The notes: generated from the letters alone by a model not told the origin. A stretch of DNA of 64,000 nt from Anagrus nilaparvatae (GCA_022575985.1 JAKSXM010000272.1:26491501-26555500), one strand, 5' to 3'; shown: positions 24,601 through 38,384, numbered from the stretch's first letter. Numbers and translations: made by a program.

Positions 24601-27008
24601 CATGTTCATAAATAGCCCTTTTTAAATAATTTTGTAACTTTAAGGTCTCTAAATCAACCTTTAATTTTATAATTTTTTTCATTAAAAAAAAAAATATATT
24701 TAAAATTTTAATTTAATTAATCTTTACGCGAAAATTTTAATTAATTCCTGTGTAAAGTATAACGAACTCAAATTATTCTAATTTTTTTAAGAGACTGTTT
24801 TATATTCGTCGTAATGGTTTAACTTTCAAGCATCAGAATCGAGTTTTAAATGAATTCTATTAATTGTTTTAAAGTTTTGCTTACTTTTCAAACTTGACAC
24901 CAAGTAAAAGTGTTCGTGAAATTACAAATAGAAAACTTGTAATGTTTGTTTGTTTTTATATCTTCAAGTTAAACCGTAATATTTACATTAGAGAATACTT
25001 AACGCACGGTAATTGTGTTAGCGCAGTTTAATTTACCAATTAATTTTTTGAAAAAAGTTTTATCGGGAATATAATGTAAAAAAAAAACAAATTAAATTTT
25101 TCGAAAAAACAAATTGAATTTTTTGGGGCATACAGAGTATTGCGGCACTAGATGGATATAGCACGCTGTGTGTGAACAAAGTATAAAACTGAACTTACCT
25201 TACTTCATAGGAACCCATGTTAAATATTACTTTTTCCTAAAAACTGTGTATTCCATTAACCGGAAATTCAATGGCTAGAGCGTCCTTAAAGTTAAAGATA
25301 AAAGAAAAAATTCCGATTATACCAACCTGAATTTTAGATTTCTTGTCAGCAGGTTAGAGGTGCGTACTGCGTGTATCCCGATCACTGTACAACTAGCAAC
25401 AGCAAAGACGCGTTTTTCTACTACTAACAAAGAAAAATCGTATAAGTCTTTTGACTATGAAAAAAGAATGCCCAAAATCGTAATTTACCATCCTTAAATA
25501 CACAGTTTACCTGAGATTTCGGCCATTCTTTACTTTCTAGACCAAGGATCGTAATAAACTATTTAAAAAATAATGCTTTTAATATACTAGAAATTTAATA
25601 CCCTCTACATTTTAATTTGTAAACAAGTAACTAAAAATATAGAAATTCTAAAATAAACTTTAATACAACTTTTATTAAAATTTCTATATATTATTATTAA
25701 TAATTTGTTTAAAAATCCTATAAAATTAATTAAATCTTTAATTACAATTAGATTTTAATTACTTAGAATAACGTTTTGTGTATAACAAATTTTTCAAAAA
25801 CTACTAATACGTACTCATAAAGTACACAAAATAATTAATTTTGAATGCACTTTAGAGAAAATTTTAACTATATCCAATAATTTAACAATGTTCAATATTC
25901 TATATATATTATATATAAACTATGTTTTTGTATACATTACAGATATATATGCATAATGAGCAAATATATTTTCATGCTACGCAGCATATATGTTTACTTG
26001 TTAATATCCGGATGACCTAAAACTTGAAAGCTTAAAACCCATCATGTGTATTGATGTTTAGTTTTATATGGATATAGAAATTCGGTGTCGCGTGCGACTG
26101 TTGGCTTCTATTGCATCTGATTTTATGCCCTAAAGGGTAACACGTGCAAATTATTATTATTACTTTTTCTCTTTATGTTTACGTGAGACTGGTTTGGATA
26201 GTTAAATATAAAGATATTTTAGTTTAATAATAAATACGTAAACTAATAAAAGCTTTTTCTCTTGAAATCTAATAAAAATCATTAACAATATTATTGTTTC
26301 TTTTGAGTTCTAGACTATTTTTATTGATTAGAGGCGTATAATATAATGTGTTATAAAAATTTTCTGAAAATTCAAAGCATTTTTAACTTTTATTTTATAA
26401 ACAAGTGGCTATAAATCTTAGGTCAGGCTTATTCCCTAAAATTCAAAGCTAATCAACTTGATTCAATTAGAAATTGGGAAAATTGCTTAGGTCTAGAATA
26501 TTTGCTATTTATGACTCAGTTTTATTTTAATTTTATGCTGTGGGCAAATCCTTTAGAATTTATTATCCTTTTTTAAACGTTTAAGCAAGCGAAAAAAATT
26601 TAGCTATCCACAAGCGGAACCCCGTTAGCCGGAAATCCGCTTGCGACAACCAAATTTTTTTCAGAATGGGAATACGCCATTTTGAATTTCAAAAATCGTA
26701 ATATGTGAATATTTTTGAAAAAATTTTTTGCTTACGGATTAAATCTTCAAATTCGTTTTTAGTGACCAAAAATTCGTAAAACCCATTGAACTAGATTTAT
26801 CTTACACCATTTTAAAATTTGCATTTTATATTGCTGGTTAGTGCTTAAACTATTTAAAATACATTTTTTGTCTAAAATTTTTTCGCGCAGAATAAGGCCC
26901 AGAGCTTTCTTTTGTCTTTAGTCCCTGTTAAAATCGTATAACTTTTTAGTTTAATTTTAAATTGTTTGTTTCATAATAATAATAAAATTAATTTACTTTG
27001 TTTTTCAG
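21691..27008. other. Intron 1 remainder, AT-rich
   Basis: Between exon 1 and exon 2; no exon fitting phase 1 could be found, and none is needed because Gly and the following Asp-Glu-Ile join directly. Only AT-rich sequence, plus two short GC-richer patches (about 25130-25400 and 26590-26660, the latter a small 'caagcggaaccccgttagccggaaatccgcttg' type hairpin region). Confidence 0.6.
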
Positions 27009-27103
27009 GTGATGAAATAATGTATGAAGATGAAATTGGAAATCTTCTTATCTTTGATGTACATTCTAGGAAAAGTCGTAGTGTACTTAATATTTCATTT
27101 CCT
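27009..27103 (+). CDS. S9B dipeptidyl-peptidase-like protein, propeller exon 2
   Basis: 95-base exon between a tttttcag acceptor and a cctgtaagt donor. It completes the Gly codon split by exon 1 and ends in phase 0. The peptide reads GDEIMYEDEIGNLLIFDVHS and continues RKSRSVLNISFP, matching the first propeller blade of DPP4-type proteins, where the sequence after FNGTW runs into a (Y/E)-x-x-x-x-G-N-(I/L)-L-(I/V)-F strand. NIS is a potential N-glycosylation site. Only 64 bases separate it from the next exon, in contrast with the multi-kilobase introns around the pair. Splice sites and phase agree with both neighbours. Confidence 0.9.
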
Positions 27104-27167
27104 GTAAGTTTTTACATTAAAAGCTTATTTTAAAATTAATATTACAATACTTATTTTTTTTTTCCAG

Positions 27168-27242
27168 TCACTCGAAAGAAGCTTCGATCGTCAATTTTCA
27201 GCCGATAGAAAATATTTATTATTAGCATCAAATTATCAAAAG
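27168..27242 (+). CDS. S9B dipeptidyl-peptidase-like protein, propeller exon 3
   Basis: 75-base exon, phase 0 at both ends, flanked by tttttttttccag and gtaagc. The peptide is SLERSFDRQFSADRKYLLLA followed by SNYQK. This matches the family block in which 'SPDxxYxLL' (here SADRKYLLL) is followed by an aromatic Y and a basic residue before an RHSY-like motif. That motif is supplied by the next exon (LFRHTYLAQY), so the two exons join without missing residues even though 12.5 kb of intron lies between them. No other coding sequence for this gene was found in the gap, and none is needed. Confidence 0.9.
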
Positions 27243-30200
27243 GTAAGCAAAAAAAAAAAAAATAACAACAATAATACAAAATTTTATCTAAAAATAAAAA
27301 ATAGCGATATAAAATAATAAATTTTTTTTATTTGAATTATTGCCAATTTCAATTCTATCGTTTGAATTTCCAATGACAATGGACAATTAAGTTTATAAAA
27401 TGTCTTTTACATTTTATGAAATAAAAGCGGTTTTATCTTTTCTGGTTATGTGCTCATCGATTTAGGTATCTATATATGCATAGTATTGACAAAAAAAAAA
27501 AGTATTAGTCAAACCAGAATAAATACTAAAAATAGATAAAATGGAAAAAATTTACTTTTTTGTTTCTATTATTTTGTTACTCTATTTCTTTTATTTTAAA
27601 TACCAAATAATATAAATATTTATTTTAATTAGTTATTTGTTTAATTAAAATAAATTTATTATATGTTTCTATAGATTTTAGTTTTTCTATTTTTTAATTA
27701 ATTAAATAAAATAATTAAAAATAATACTTTTTTTACCGATTTGAATGTACTGTAAAATCAAGATTAAAATTTATTTAGACAGAAATGCAGGCCTTATATA
27801 AAACTACTGTTTAGTTTGGATTCAGTTAGTAAATCCAAATCCCAAACTTTGTATTATTATAACATAAAACCCCAATAAAATTTTATCGATTTCTTTTGTA
27901 GTCTACTTAAGAGCTTAACAAGCTAACTGGATCAATCCATGGTTTAATATCTGGGAGTAATTATTTAAAATACAAAGTTAATAATTAATTCAAATATCTA
28001 CAAAAACGTAAAATTGTACAGACTTTTAAAATTGGCTACCTCGAGCTAATTTTGTAATTATAACTTTCATATAATTATACAAAGGAACAATAATTAACTA
28101 ATTATTTATGTTTACCTTAATTAACAACATAAATTTTTAAACTACTTATATCAAATATTACGAACGTGCAAACAAAATTTATAATTCATAAAATTAAAAT
28201 AATGTTTTTAAAATATTTTTGAATTTCAAATTGCATACTGGAAATGAAAATTTTATTTTTTTTTTAATTTAATAGTTTTTTGAATAATTAGATCTTTATA
28301 ATTTTGAAAGTTTTTTAAGATGCATGAAACTTTTAACGTATAACCTAGCAATTAAATTAACTTTGTAAATATCTTACTAAGTCTTGAACTTTTTATAATA
28401 TGTGTTTACAAAGTACTATTATAAAAAAAATTTTATTGCAATTAGGGCTTATAAAATTTTTTAAAACTTTTTATATAATACCCGAATAATAACTATATTA
28501 TATAATTCATTCAAATGGAAAATTTATAGAATATATAGCCTATTGTTATTACTTAAATAATTAATTTTTTAAGTTTTTGTTGTGGATTCTTGGATCATCT
28601 TCCAAAATTATGTTAATAAGACATTTTTTGAAAATCAATTTGGTACCAGTTTCGGATCAAAAATTAAATTTTTTCTCTTTAGCCAAGCAGTTAATTAATT
28701 TTGAGAGAATATAATTTTAAAACTTTTAAAGCTCGAAAATTTATTACATGTAAAAGTTTTCTCAGATTTTAAGACAAATCGTAGTTAACAGAAAATTCAA
28801 AAAGCTTAAATTATACCTAAGAAACTTAATATTCCGTAAACATTTTTTGTACTGGTAGATCTATAAAATTTCTCAACCTATGCTTGTGTATTTTTTTTAT
28901 ATTTAAATACGATATCAGTTATTAGAGTAAGTTATTCACTAGCCTGCAACAGGATACTTTAGGTTAATTCCTGTATTTTTTAAATATATTTTATTTCAAA
29001 TGTGCGCAACTGAGAAATTTTTTTGTAAAAATTAATACCAGATTTGTGTTACAAAATGACTGAAAAAATTAAGAATACTGACAAAAAAGTTTTAAAATAT
29101 ACATTCAAGCACTGTTCTGTATTCTGGTAAAGATTTTTGAGCTATTTTTTAAAAATTTTGCCAAATTAAATACAACTAATGTTATGCTCGTTTAATTTCA
29201 AAAATATTTTTTTATGAGCTTCATTTCTTCTTTTAAATATGTTCATATGTTACATCTTAGGTGAATTTACCTACAAGTAAAAAACTTTAAAAAACCATAA
29301 TAGGACAGTACACCTTAGTTATTGGAAATTTTTATTTTCTAAGTAATAAAATTTTTTAAAGAACATAAATATTTAGTAATCAAACATTCTTTTAAGAAAT
29401 TTAAATATTTTTCTGCATTTTACTTTCAAAACCATGTAATATTTAAAGAAAGTTATAAAATTTTCCGTAATTTCATAATAAACTTTTGAATCTTTCAGTA
29501 AAAATTACTGAGATATAACTTTAGCTGAAAATGTCCATATATATACAAAAAATATTAAATTATATATTCTATTTTAGGGTTGAATATCATAATAACTATA
29601 AATTTTAGATGTACCCATAAAACTTGGAAATCATCATAAAAATATTTTTATGCATAAGGTCGTATAATTTTGTTTTTTTAAGGTATTTTTTTGATGAATA
29701 AAAATGATATCTAGGTATGTTTATATATTTATTTATAGTGTTTAATTTAAAAAATAAAAAAAAATTTACAAAAAACATTTTTTTTACGAGACATATAAAA
29801 AAATATCGATTTAATCTGGCTAATGTTATATAAATTTAATGTAAATTTTTATTCAAAATCATTGTTAATGAGGTTTTAAAAATGTGCATTAATATTTTTA
29901 TTCAAAATTTTACCTTATACACCAACAGGATTTATTTTTTTCAAATAACTTTATTTATGAAAAATTAATATTATAATACTGATTTGTAACTAAAGTGTAT
30001 TAGCAAAAAATTAATGAAAAGTTTTCAATTTCAATATCTTTATAATTGTCAGATTTTTAATTAATTCAAACCAATCATTCTACCATAATGAAGTTCTGTG
30101 CTTAAATTTTTAGCAATAGTACTAAGTAGAAAAAAAAAATTTCTTTGAAAAACTAAAGAATAGTATGTATATTGAACAACCAATAGCTAGCATAATCTTT

Positions 30201-31596
30201 TAGCACGAATGTTCCACGAAGCCACGAGTGATATGTTTCCGCTTTTGTTTAAAGTTTTTCGCCCATAGTGCTTACGATATTTTGATAGCGCTAGTTAGAA
30301 AAATATGGACACCTAATAAATAATTTTATATAAATTTCACGCTTTTTCAGCAAGTGATGTGACTAAATAAAAATCTAACCAAAAATCCTAATTATATTTT
30401 CATTTGGTAAGAAATTTGAAATTTGTCGAAACTGACTTATTTTTGGATTTAGTAAAAATACGAAAAATTAGTTAGTTTTTTAAAAAATTACTAAAAAACG
30501 AAAATAATTGCCAAAAATCGAAAATTGAATCTAAGAAGCTGAAAATGCCATAAAGGCTTATTTTTAGTTGTAATTTCGAAAAAAAATATTTCGGAAAGAG
30601 AAAACCAGGAGTTTAAAATTCGTTTGATTTAAATTTATCTAGTTTAATTAGCTTTACACAAACTCTAGAGAAAAAGCATACATATATATATTTTTATTTT
30701 TATATTCATAAAATTAATATTAATTATTAAAAAAAATTATAAAAATTTACATTTCTAATATTTTATTGGAATGGACCATCCATATATTTTTAGACCACAA
30801 TATCACACTCGATTCAAATAAATTTTAACACACCCAAATATACATAAAAATTTTTTCTCAAATCTTTTTTCAACTTTAATTCTTTTTCATTTCAACTATA
30901 TTATTTTTTTTATCTACACTTTCCTTTTTTCAGTATTAAAATAACCTCTTTTTAAAATGACTTTACAATCTTAAAATAATATAGTCTCTTTCTTTCCATC
31001 TACATATATATATTAGACTTTCCACTTTATATATATATATACTGTAACCACGAATAAAAGTTTTTTTTTCACCATATATATATATATATATATCGATATA
31101 TAGTAACGAAAGCTCTTTTACGATATCGGGTATTCTTTATTTTTCTTACTTTATTCGTATAATATTTTCTTTTTACTTACTTATATATAGTCGAAGTCAT
31201 TAAGAAAAACTGAAAAAAATGAAAAAAAAAGTAAATTTAAGATTCTAAAAGAAAATAATGATAATAAAAATGTGATCATCGTGTTCTTGTGGTTATTCTT
31301 ATATATATTTTTCTCATTATTTCATTGACTTTGTGTATAAAATAAATTAAAAATTTATAGGAAGAAAAAATGCTTGAATGAAAAATTTATTTTTATTATT
31401 TTATAATTTAATATTTTTTTGGTGCAATAAAATATGTATTAAATAAACTATAGCACAATTTATAATTACAAAAAACCAAGCTAAATTTATATTATATGAA
31501 TAAAAAAAAGCTCTTTCGCTCTCATTTCTTCAATATATATATTTATGTACTTCAGGAAACGGTGTCATTTATTTGTTTAACTTAAATATATTATAT
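27243..31596. other. Intron 3, first part, AT-rich
   Basis: No coding or RNA feature. Contains A/T homopolymers and short TA dinucleotide arrays (about 31035-31095). Confidence 0.6.
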
Positions 31597-31835
31597 GTAC
31601 ATTAGCATGGCAGTTATTTTAAAAATTTACTCGACTTTCGGATTACCGAGTGAAATAAGTTGTCATATGCCAAAGATTTCCAAAGTTATAACTCGTTGTT
31701 TTGGTGTCAAAACATAGAAATGGTTAAATGAGCTATAATTTTGTGAATCTTATTTTTTTAACAAATGGTAACTAATTTCAGCCGATAATCAAAAAACGGT
31801 ATCCAGATTTTTAAAATAAATGCCAGGCTAACATA
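31597..31835. mobile_element. MITE, 'tagcctggcagt' family, intact copy
   Basis: Left end 'gtacattagcatggcagtta' plus 'ttttaaaaat' pairs with right end 'atttttaaaataaatgccag' plus 'gctaacata'. Subterminal blocks ('ggattaccgagtgaaataag' and 'atttcagccgataatc') are also inverse-related. Length about 240 bp, no ORF. Another intact copy is at 62021-62349, and degraded ones are near 5181 and 9863. Confidence 0.8.
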
Positions 31836-32374
31836 GCTATTCACATCAATCGTATATAGTAAGTGATATACTAAGGACTCATCCGATACATTCACAAATT
31901 TCGCGCTTTTTTGAAAATGGGTCAAGCGTATTTTTTAAGAGCTTTCATATTATTTTCTTTATATATATATATAACTATCAAGTCATTATCAACGTCTGCA
32001 CATAAATGCAGTGCACTTATTTAAAAATATAATATATATTATGTAAAATGTGAATATACATACATATTTTTTTGCACTTAATATGTAAACTGCATACTTT
32101 TTTTTAAAAATATATTATTTTATTATAAATATTTTAGGAAAAACTGTTCTTCAATATTTATTGAAATGAGTATAGGTTTATTCGCATATGGCTGCATTGC
32201 ACCAGCATATACTCTAAACGATTTTTGGAATACCTTAAAGTACTGCTAAGGTCTAGCTAGACCTTAGTAGTATTTTAAGGATATATCTCACATAAAGAAA
32301 TTTCGCTGTGCGTCCAGAAAATACGTGTTTTCTAATTAATTAAAAAAATTAGTTTAAATTTATGTAATTAAAAA

Positions 32375-33025
32375 ATACTTCCAACATTGGTGTAGAAGTA
32401 CCTAGGGACCTATGGTGCAGAAGTCCCTAAAGACTTTTGGTGCAGAAGTACCTAGGGACCATTGGTGCAGAAGTCTCTAAAGACCTTTGGTACAGAAGTA
32501 CTTAGGGAGCATTGGTGCAGAAGTCCCTAAAGACCTTTGGTGCAGAAGTACTTAGGAAGCATTGGTGTAGAAGTACCTAGGGACCTATGGTGCAGAAGTC
32601 CCTAAAGACCTTTGGTGCAGAAGTACCTAGGGACCATTGGTGCAGAAGTACTTAGGGAGCATTGGTGCAGAAGTACCTAGGGACCTATGGTGCAGAAGCC
32701 CCTAAAGACCTTTGGTACAGAAGTACCTAGGGACCTATGGTGCAGAAGTCTCTAAAGACCTTTGGTGCAGAAGTACTTAGGGAGCATTGGTGCAGAAGTC
32801 CCTAAAGACCTTTGGTGCAGAAGTACTTAGGAAGCATTGGTGTAGAAGTACCTAGGGACCTATAGTGCAGAAGTCCCTAAAGACCTTTGGTGCAGAAGTA
32901 CCTAGGGACCATTGGTGCAGAAGTACCTAGGGACCTATGGTGCAGAAGTCCCTAAAGACCTTTGGTGCAGAAGTACCTAGGGACCATTGGTGCAGAAGTC
33001 TCTAAAGAACTTTAGTGCAGAAATA
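32375..33025 (-). repeat. Minisatellite array, inverted relative to 885-1790
   Basis: About 25 units of 'ggtgcagaagtacctaggga' type. The variants ('cctatggtgcagaagtccct', 'cctttggtgcagaagtactt', 'gcattggtgtagaagtacct') are the exact reverse complements of those in the first array, including rare ones such as the 'tgtag' form. This shows that the variant set existed before the copies separated. Confidence 0.95.
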
Positions 33026-33143
33026 CTTGGATATAAATATTGATATTATGAACAGAATAGATACTTTATTATCAGTGTTAGTTATTAGTGAACATGTTCC
33101 ATGCTCGTTGGTTGTGTAGTTACACAAACCGATCATAAGTTTT
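32375..33143 (-). mobile_element. Minisatellite-carrying repeat element, copy 2 (inverted, tail missing)
   Basis: Reverse complement of copy 1: the array (32375-33025) is followed by 'gaaatacttggatataaata' through 'gaacagaatagatactttat', then 'gaacatgttccatgctcgtt', 'ggttgtgtagttacacaaac' and 'cgatcataag'. The head flank matches copy 1 almost base for base. The C-tract tail that should lie before 32375 is absent; the array simply starts at 'tggtgtagaagtacc'. Its outer edge abuts the foldback at 33145. Confidence 0.85.
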
Positions 33144-33144
33144 T

Positions 33145-33947
33145 CACTGGCGATTACGAGATTTGCTCTACTATAGGTTTTTTGGGTCGCTGAACACGAA
33201 AATTGGGGTCATTTCGTAAAGAAATGGGGGCTTCACTCTTAAATTTGCAAAAACTACCCCCAAAAAGGTTTTTTTTTACATATTCGCACTTTGAGCGCTA
33301 AGATTTGCACCATACGTTTTTTGGGTCGCTGATCAAGAAATTCGACTTCTTTTTCATAAATAATCAATATTGCACCCTTAAAATAGCTAAAACTACCCCT
33401 AAAAGGTGTGTCTTTGCTATTTTCGCACTTTGAGCATCCAGGGTATGCCGATATAGGTTTTTTGGGTCACTAATCAAGAATTTCGACTTTTTTTTCGTAA
33501 ATAATAAATATTTCACCCTTTAAATAACAAAAATACCCCTTTAAGGTTTTTTGGGTCGCTATTCAAGAATTTGGACTCCTTTTTTGTGGTGAAATTTTAA
33601 TTATTTACGAAAAATAAGTCGTAATTCTTGATTAGCGACCTTAAAAACCTATATGGGCAAAGTGCGAAATAGCAAAGTCACTCCTTTTAGGGGTAGTTTT
33701 AGTTATTTTAAGGGTGAAATATTCATTATTTATGAAAAAGAAGTCGAAATTCTTGATCAACGACCCAGAAAACCCGTTTGGTGATAATATGAGCTCTCAA
33801 AGTGCGATTATGTAAAAAAAATCCCTTTTGGGGGGTAGTTTTTGCAAATTTAAGGTTGAAGCCCCCATTTCTTTACAAAATGACCACGATTTTCGTGTTC
33901 AGCGACCCAAAAATTCCATAGTAAAGCAAATCTCGTGTTCGCCAGTG
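33145..33947. mobile_element. Foldback MITE with CACTGGCG ends
   Basis: Left 'cactggcgattacgagattt' plus 'gctctactataggttttt' is inverse to right 'ccatagtaaagcaaatctcg' plus 'tgttcgccagtg'. The arms remain complementary nearly to the centre (about 33570), carrying repeated 'ttttttgggtcgctgatcaa' modules, so a near-continuous hairpin of about 800 bases is possible. It shares modules with 8561-9027. Inserted exactly at the head edge of minisatellite-element copy 2. No ORF of its own. Confidence 0.8.
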
Positions 33948-36900
33948 AAAATACAACCAAACCCGTATTTTGACTGGAGTAAATGCATAAACCGCGAGTA
34001 TGGATAGGCGCCTGAATTTAAGTTTGCACATTTTAATTTCCAACTGTACGTAAGATACAACCTTAATAAATTCAATATACCAAATTAAAAGTAATGGATT
34101 TATAATTTTTGCTCCAAACTTCATAAAATGTTATTAACAGCTAGTTTCTATCAGTATCTGTTTCTAAATATTTAACATTGAAATACGTTCTTCACTGACA
34201 TGATGGTTGAAATTACAAAATAAATAATTATTTGAAAATGCATATTTAATTAATATTGATATTGTATATATTCAATAAATATCAATATATCATTGATGCA
34301 CAGACAATAAATATTACAAAAAAATAATTTATTAAATGATTTATTTATAATATTATTTTTGCAATTATTTTAAAAATTTATACAGGATGAAATTTACATT
34401 TTTTTTGTTTTGCATATTATTAGATATATAATATTGAAATTTTAAATGATTGATCGTTTACTCTAAAATAATTTACAACGTCATTTTATGTAGATAAATT
34501 GCTTTTTAAATAATATGAAGTTACACTATTTTTTAGCCATAATAAAATTTACATAAGAAATTTTTCTAAATGTTATTTTTGAAATCTCGCAAAAATTCAA
34601 TAGTTTTTTATATTAATTATTATTGACGGGATTTTTAATTTGTGATATGATAGGTTACCTGCATCAAATGCATCACTTATTTAGAAATGAAAAGATCGAT
34701 AGCTGAATGTAAAGAGTGTATTTTAATTTTTCTTTTTTAGATTTTACAAGCAATATTTACAATTATAATCAATTCTTGAAATATTTTAAAAATTTAAATT
34801 TTTGATATTTTTTTTCTGTACTAGAAATTTATATAATCGTTACTTATCAAGAATAAAATATTATTTTCATTAAATAAATTCAAGAACTTTTGTTGTATAT
34901 ATGGATAAATCCAAGGGAATTTATCTGGACCATCTTTTGTTTTCTGTTATTGCGCTATCTTAAATTTGGGTAATTGATTTGCTATGTTATACAAATATTT
35001 TTGGGATACTTCTCCATTTAAAAAGGTTCGCAAGACTCTAAAATTTGAATTTTTGCGTTTTTTGATTTATAAAAGTTCATAAGGCTCAATAAATTATTTT
35101 AAGCTGAAATTTTAGATGGCGACCAGCCCAAATGTTTGTTTGAGTATTGCTCAAATATTGCTTAAAAAATTGTACCAAGAGGTACTTTTTAAAAGAGTAC
35201 TAGTACCTTCTTGGTACATGCTCGTACTTTAAAAACTAGTAAATATTATAGTAAAAAAAATTTCAAGTTCTTAAGTCTAATTATTTTAGATCACATATGA
35301 CCTTCTCTTTCCACTCCCTAAGAAAGTCAATTTTTACAAAAATTTAATTATTATTTAATGGATTTTACCAGCAGGTTCAAACCTTTTTAAATGAAAAAAT
35401 TGTTGTTTTTTTGACAATGTGACGAAAACTAAATTTTATTTTCATTCGTATATATTAAAGAAAAATTTGGTTTAAGATATGTAAGCTTTTATAATTTAAA
35501 AAGCTTGAAAATTTTGAAAATTAAATGGAAAATTTTGAAAATTTCTGTAGAAATGCAAACCCAAGATTGACCCAAAAAAAGAAAATTTTCAATCTAACGA
35601 AATCAACTGGATCTCTTCATATACACGTAGATAAAGTTAAACAAATTAAAATGTACAATCCATTTCCAAATGGAATAAAAGTTGAAATAAAAAAGAAAAT
35701 AAAAAACACTTAGTTTAGAAAGCCAAAATAACAACAATACGTTATCGAAGCTGCATCCCTCTAGGTCGTTGTTATCTCGAAACCCGCACGAGAAGTATTA
35801 TTTCGATCCCTTGTCGTTTTATGCAAAATTGCCGCGCCTTCTGTTAGCTACCGATACACAACAGCCACATTTCCTTCTATTGTGTAACTTCTATTTATAT
35901 ATCTACAGCTTTTTTTGGCTATGTTTTTTACTTTTTATTTTTCTTTTTTATACAAATACACTGCTTTTTTATTTAATATTATTATTATTATAACTGTAAA
36001 ATTTGTTATTTTTTCAATTATGAAATACGATATTAATTAAAAAGTTTGAAAATATAATTTTAAATTATATTAGTATTGATCTTATAAAATATTTATTTGA
36101 ATTAATAAAAAAGCAAACTTTAACAACTATTATAAGTAAAACTTTCCCATTGTTTAACTCTTTGTAATACAATACATTTTCACGAATCTCCTCTATTCAT
36201 ACATTTTTTTTTATAAAACAAAATCAATATCAGATTCAAGATTTTTTTTTTAATAAAATATGTTTTTTAAAGTAAAAATATAATTTTAACAAGAAGCTTC
36301 AAAACAAGTTTTATTCGAGATTTTAATGTAACCTTAGGCATTTAAATTTATTATTATTATTTTTACTTTTTTTACTGTCAATAGTAATAATCCAAATTTT
36401 TTTTATGAATATTTTTATGCTTCCAGGCATTTTTTAAGTCTAACTTGGATTTCAATTTTTTTTCTTCAATTGGTATTTTTTGTTCTTTTTTTAGTTTTAC
36501 TTCTATTTTTGATACTTTGGTTTTATTTTTGTATATGTAAATTTAACTTTGATTTTTTGCTCAATTTTTTGTATTTTACGTTACGAAATTCTAAAAAAAA
36601 AATAGAAAATTTACATATATTTAAAAAAAAGGTTACAATAACTGCAAGTATTTATTATTTAAAGTACAAAAGTTAGGTAAAGTAGAATTAAATAGTTTTA
36701 TTTTTAAAAAAGAGTATTAAAAAGTACAAAAAGGCAGAAGTAGATTTAATATTCGTTATTTTATAAAAAAAAAAAAGGTTTGACTAAAAATTTAAAATAA
36801 CTAAAAGAGGTAGAAAATTAATTTAATTTCTCGAAATAAGTTTAAAAGCTTTGAAAATTGGGTAAATGCGAGACTTGAATCTTCAATGACAATTATTTAA

Positions 36901-37440
36901 AAAAGATACTTTGTGGATAATATTGTGACTAGAATTAGATAAAAGCTTCTTTCTTATACTATTCTTTTTATTATTTTGTATTTTATGTAAAACTAATTTT
37001 ACACGTGAAATGGTTTTTAAATTAGAGTCAAATTTGAAATAGGTATATTTAAGAATGCACGTATTATATTTCAAAAAAGAAACTATTTATTTTCTTATTT
37101 TTTTTTTACACTTGAATACTCTTTGAAATTAATTTTGAACAAAAATAATTTCATTTATGTCACAAAGTTATCTTAAGGTTTGAAACTGAGAGGTTGTATA
37201 AAGACATTATTTAAATTAAATTTTGATATCATATAAAAAAAATTTATTTAATTTAAAAAAAAAGAATTTTTTGGTCTTTTATTTTTAGAGAGGGTATTAA
37301 ATACACTGTAAAAAGTAACTTTTTTAGATTTACAAAAAAAATAGAATTTTGTAAATATTCGATAAAAATCGTAAATTTACTAAATTTAGTATATTATCAA
37401 AAAAAACGAGAATTCTCGATTTTTTTTTTTGTGAATTTAC
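33948..37440. other. Intron 3, middle part, AT-rich
   Basis: No exon in the required phase 0 was found. The moderately GC patch at 35715-35890 ('ctgcatccctctaggtcgtt', 'cgaaacccgcacgagaag') is unassigned, and the frame across it is low-complexity and unconvincing. Confidence 0.55.
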
Positions 37441-38331
37441 AAATACCCTGCCAACTAGCTGGCACTAAGGTTCCTCAAACAATGAGAAAAAACTTTTCGA
37501 ATTTTGAGAAATAAATTTTGGAAAAATTCGGTATCAAATCCAAAAAATTACTATAAATAAACTGTCTAAGACTAGTACTTTCATAGAAATAAATTAGGTA
37601 CTACATCCAAAAGGAAAAAAAAAATTGGTGTTTTTTGTATTTTTTTGTGAAAAAAAATTTAGGAAAAAAATTAAAAAAAAATTAAATATCAGATTCGAGA
37701 TATCGAGTAAAAACTATACTTTCAAATATAAGTACTTTCGTAGAAATAAATGAGGTATTACATCCAAATTAATAAAAAAAAAAAGTACCTAGAGCTTTTT
37801 TGGTAAACAAATTTTTGAAAAAAAAATTAGGTCTTAATTTCATAACGGTTGTGAAATATCGCCGGTTGCAGTATTTTCAGATATTAGTACTTTCATGGAA
37901 TTAAATGAGGTATTACACCCCAAAAAAAAAAAATATTGCAGGTTTTTTAATTTTTTTGTTTTTTTAATTTTGAGAAAAAATTTTTTAAAAAATTCGGTAT
38001 CAGATCCAAAAAATGACTATAAACAAACTTTCTGAAACTAGTACTTTCATAGAAATAAATTAGGTACTACGTCCAAAAAGAAAAAAAAAATTGTTGTTTT
38101 TTGTATTTTTTCGTGAAAAAAATTTTGGGAAAAAAATTTTCAAAAAATTAAGTACCAGTTTCGAGATATAAAGTAAAAACCATACTTTCAAATATAAGTA
38201 CTTTCGTGGAAATAAATGAGGTATTACATCCAAATTAAAAAAAAAAAAAGTATCTCGAGCTTTATTGATAAAAAAATTTTTGAAAAAAAAATTAGGTCTT
38301 AACTTCATAATGTTTGTGAAATATCACTAAT

Positions 38332-38384
<53 letters not shown>

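Noticed and set aside
35769..35993. 74-codon ORF near a GC-richer patch
   Set aside because: The second half is low-complexity Phe/Leu from T-runs and the first half has no recognisable family; no splice or repeat context supports it.
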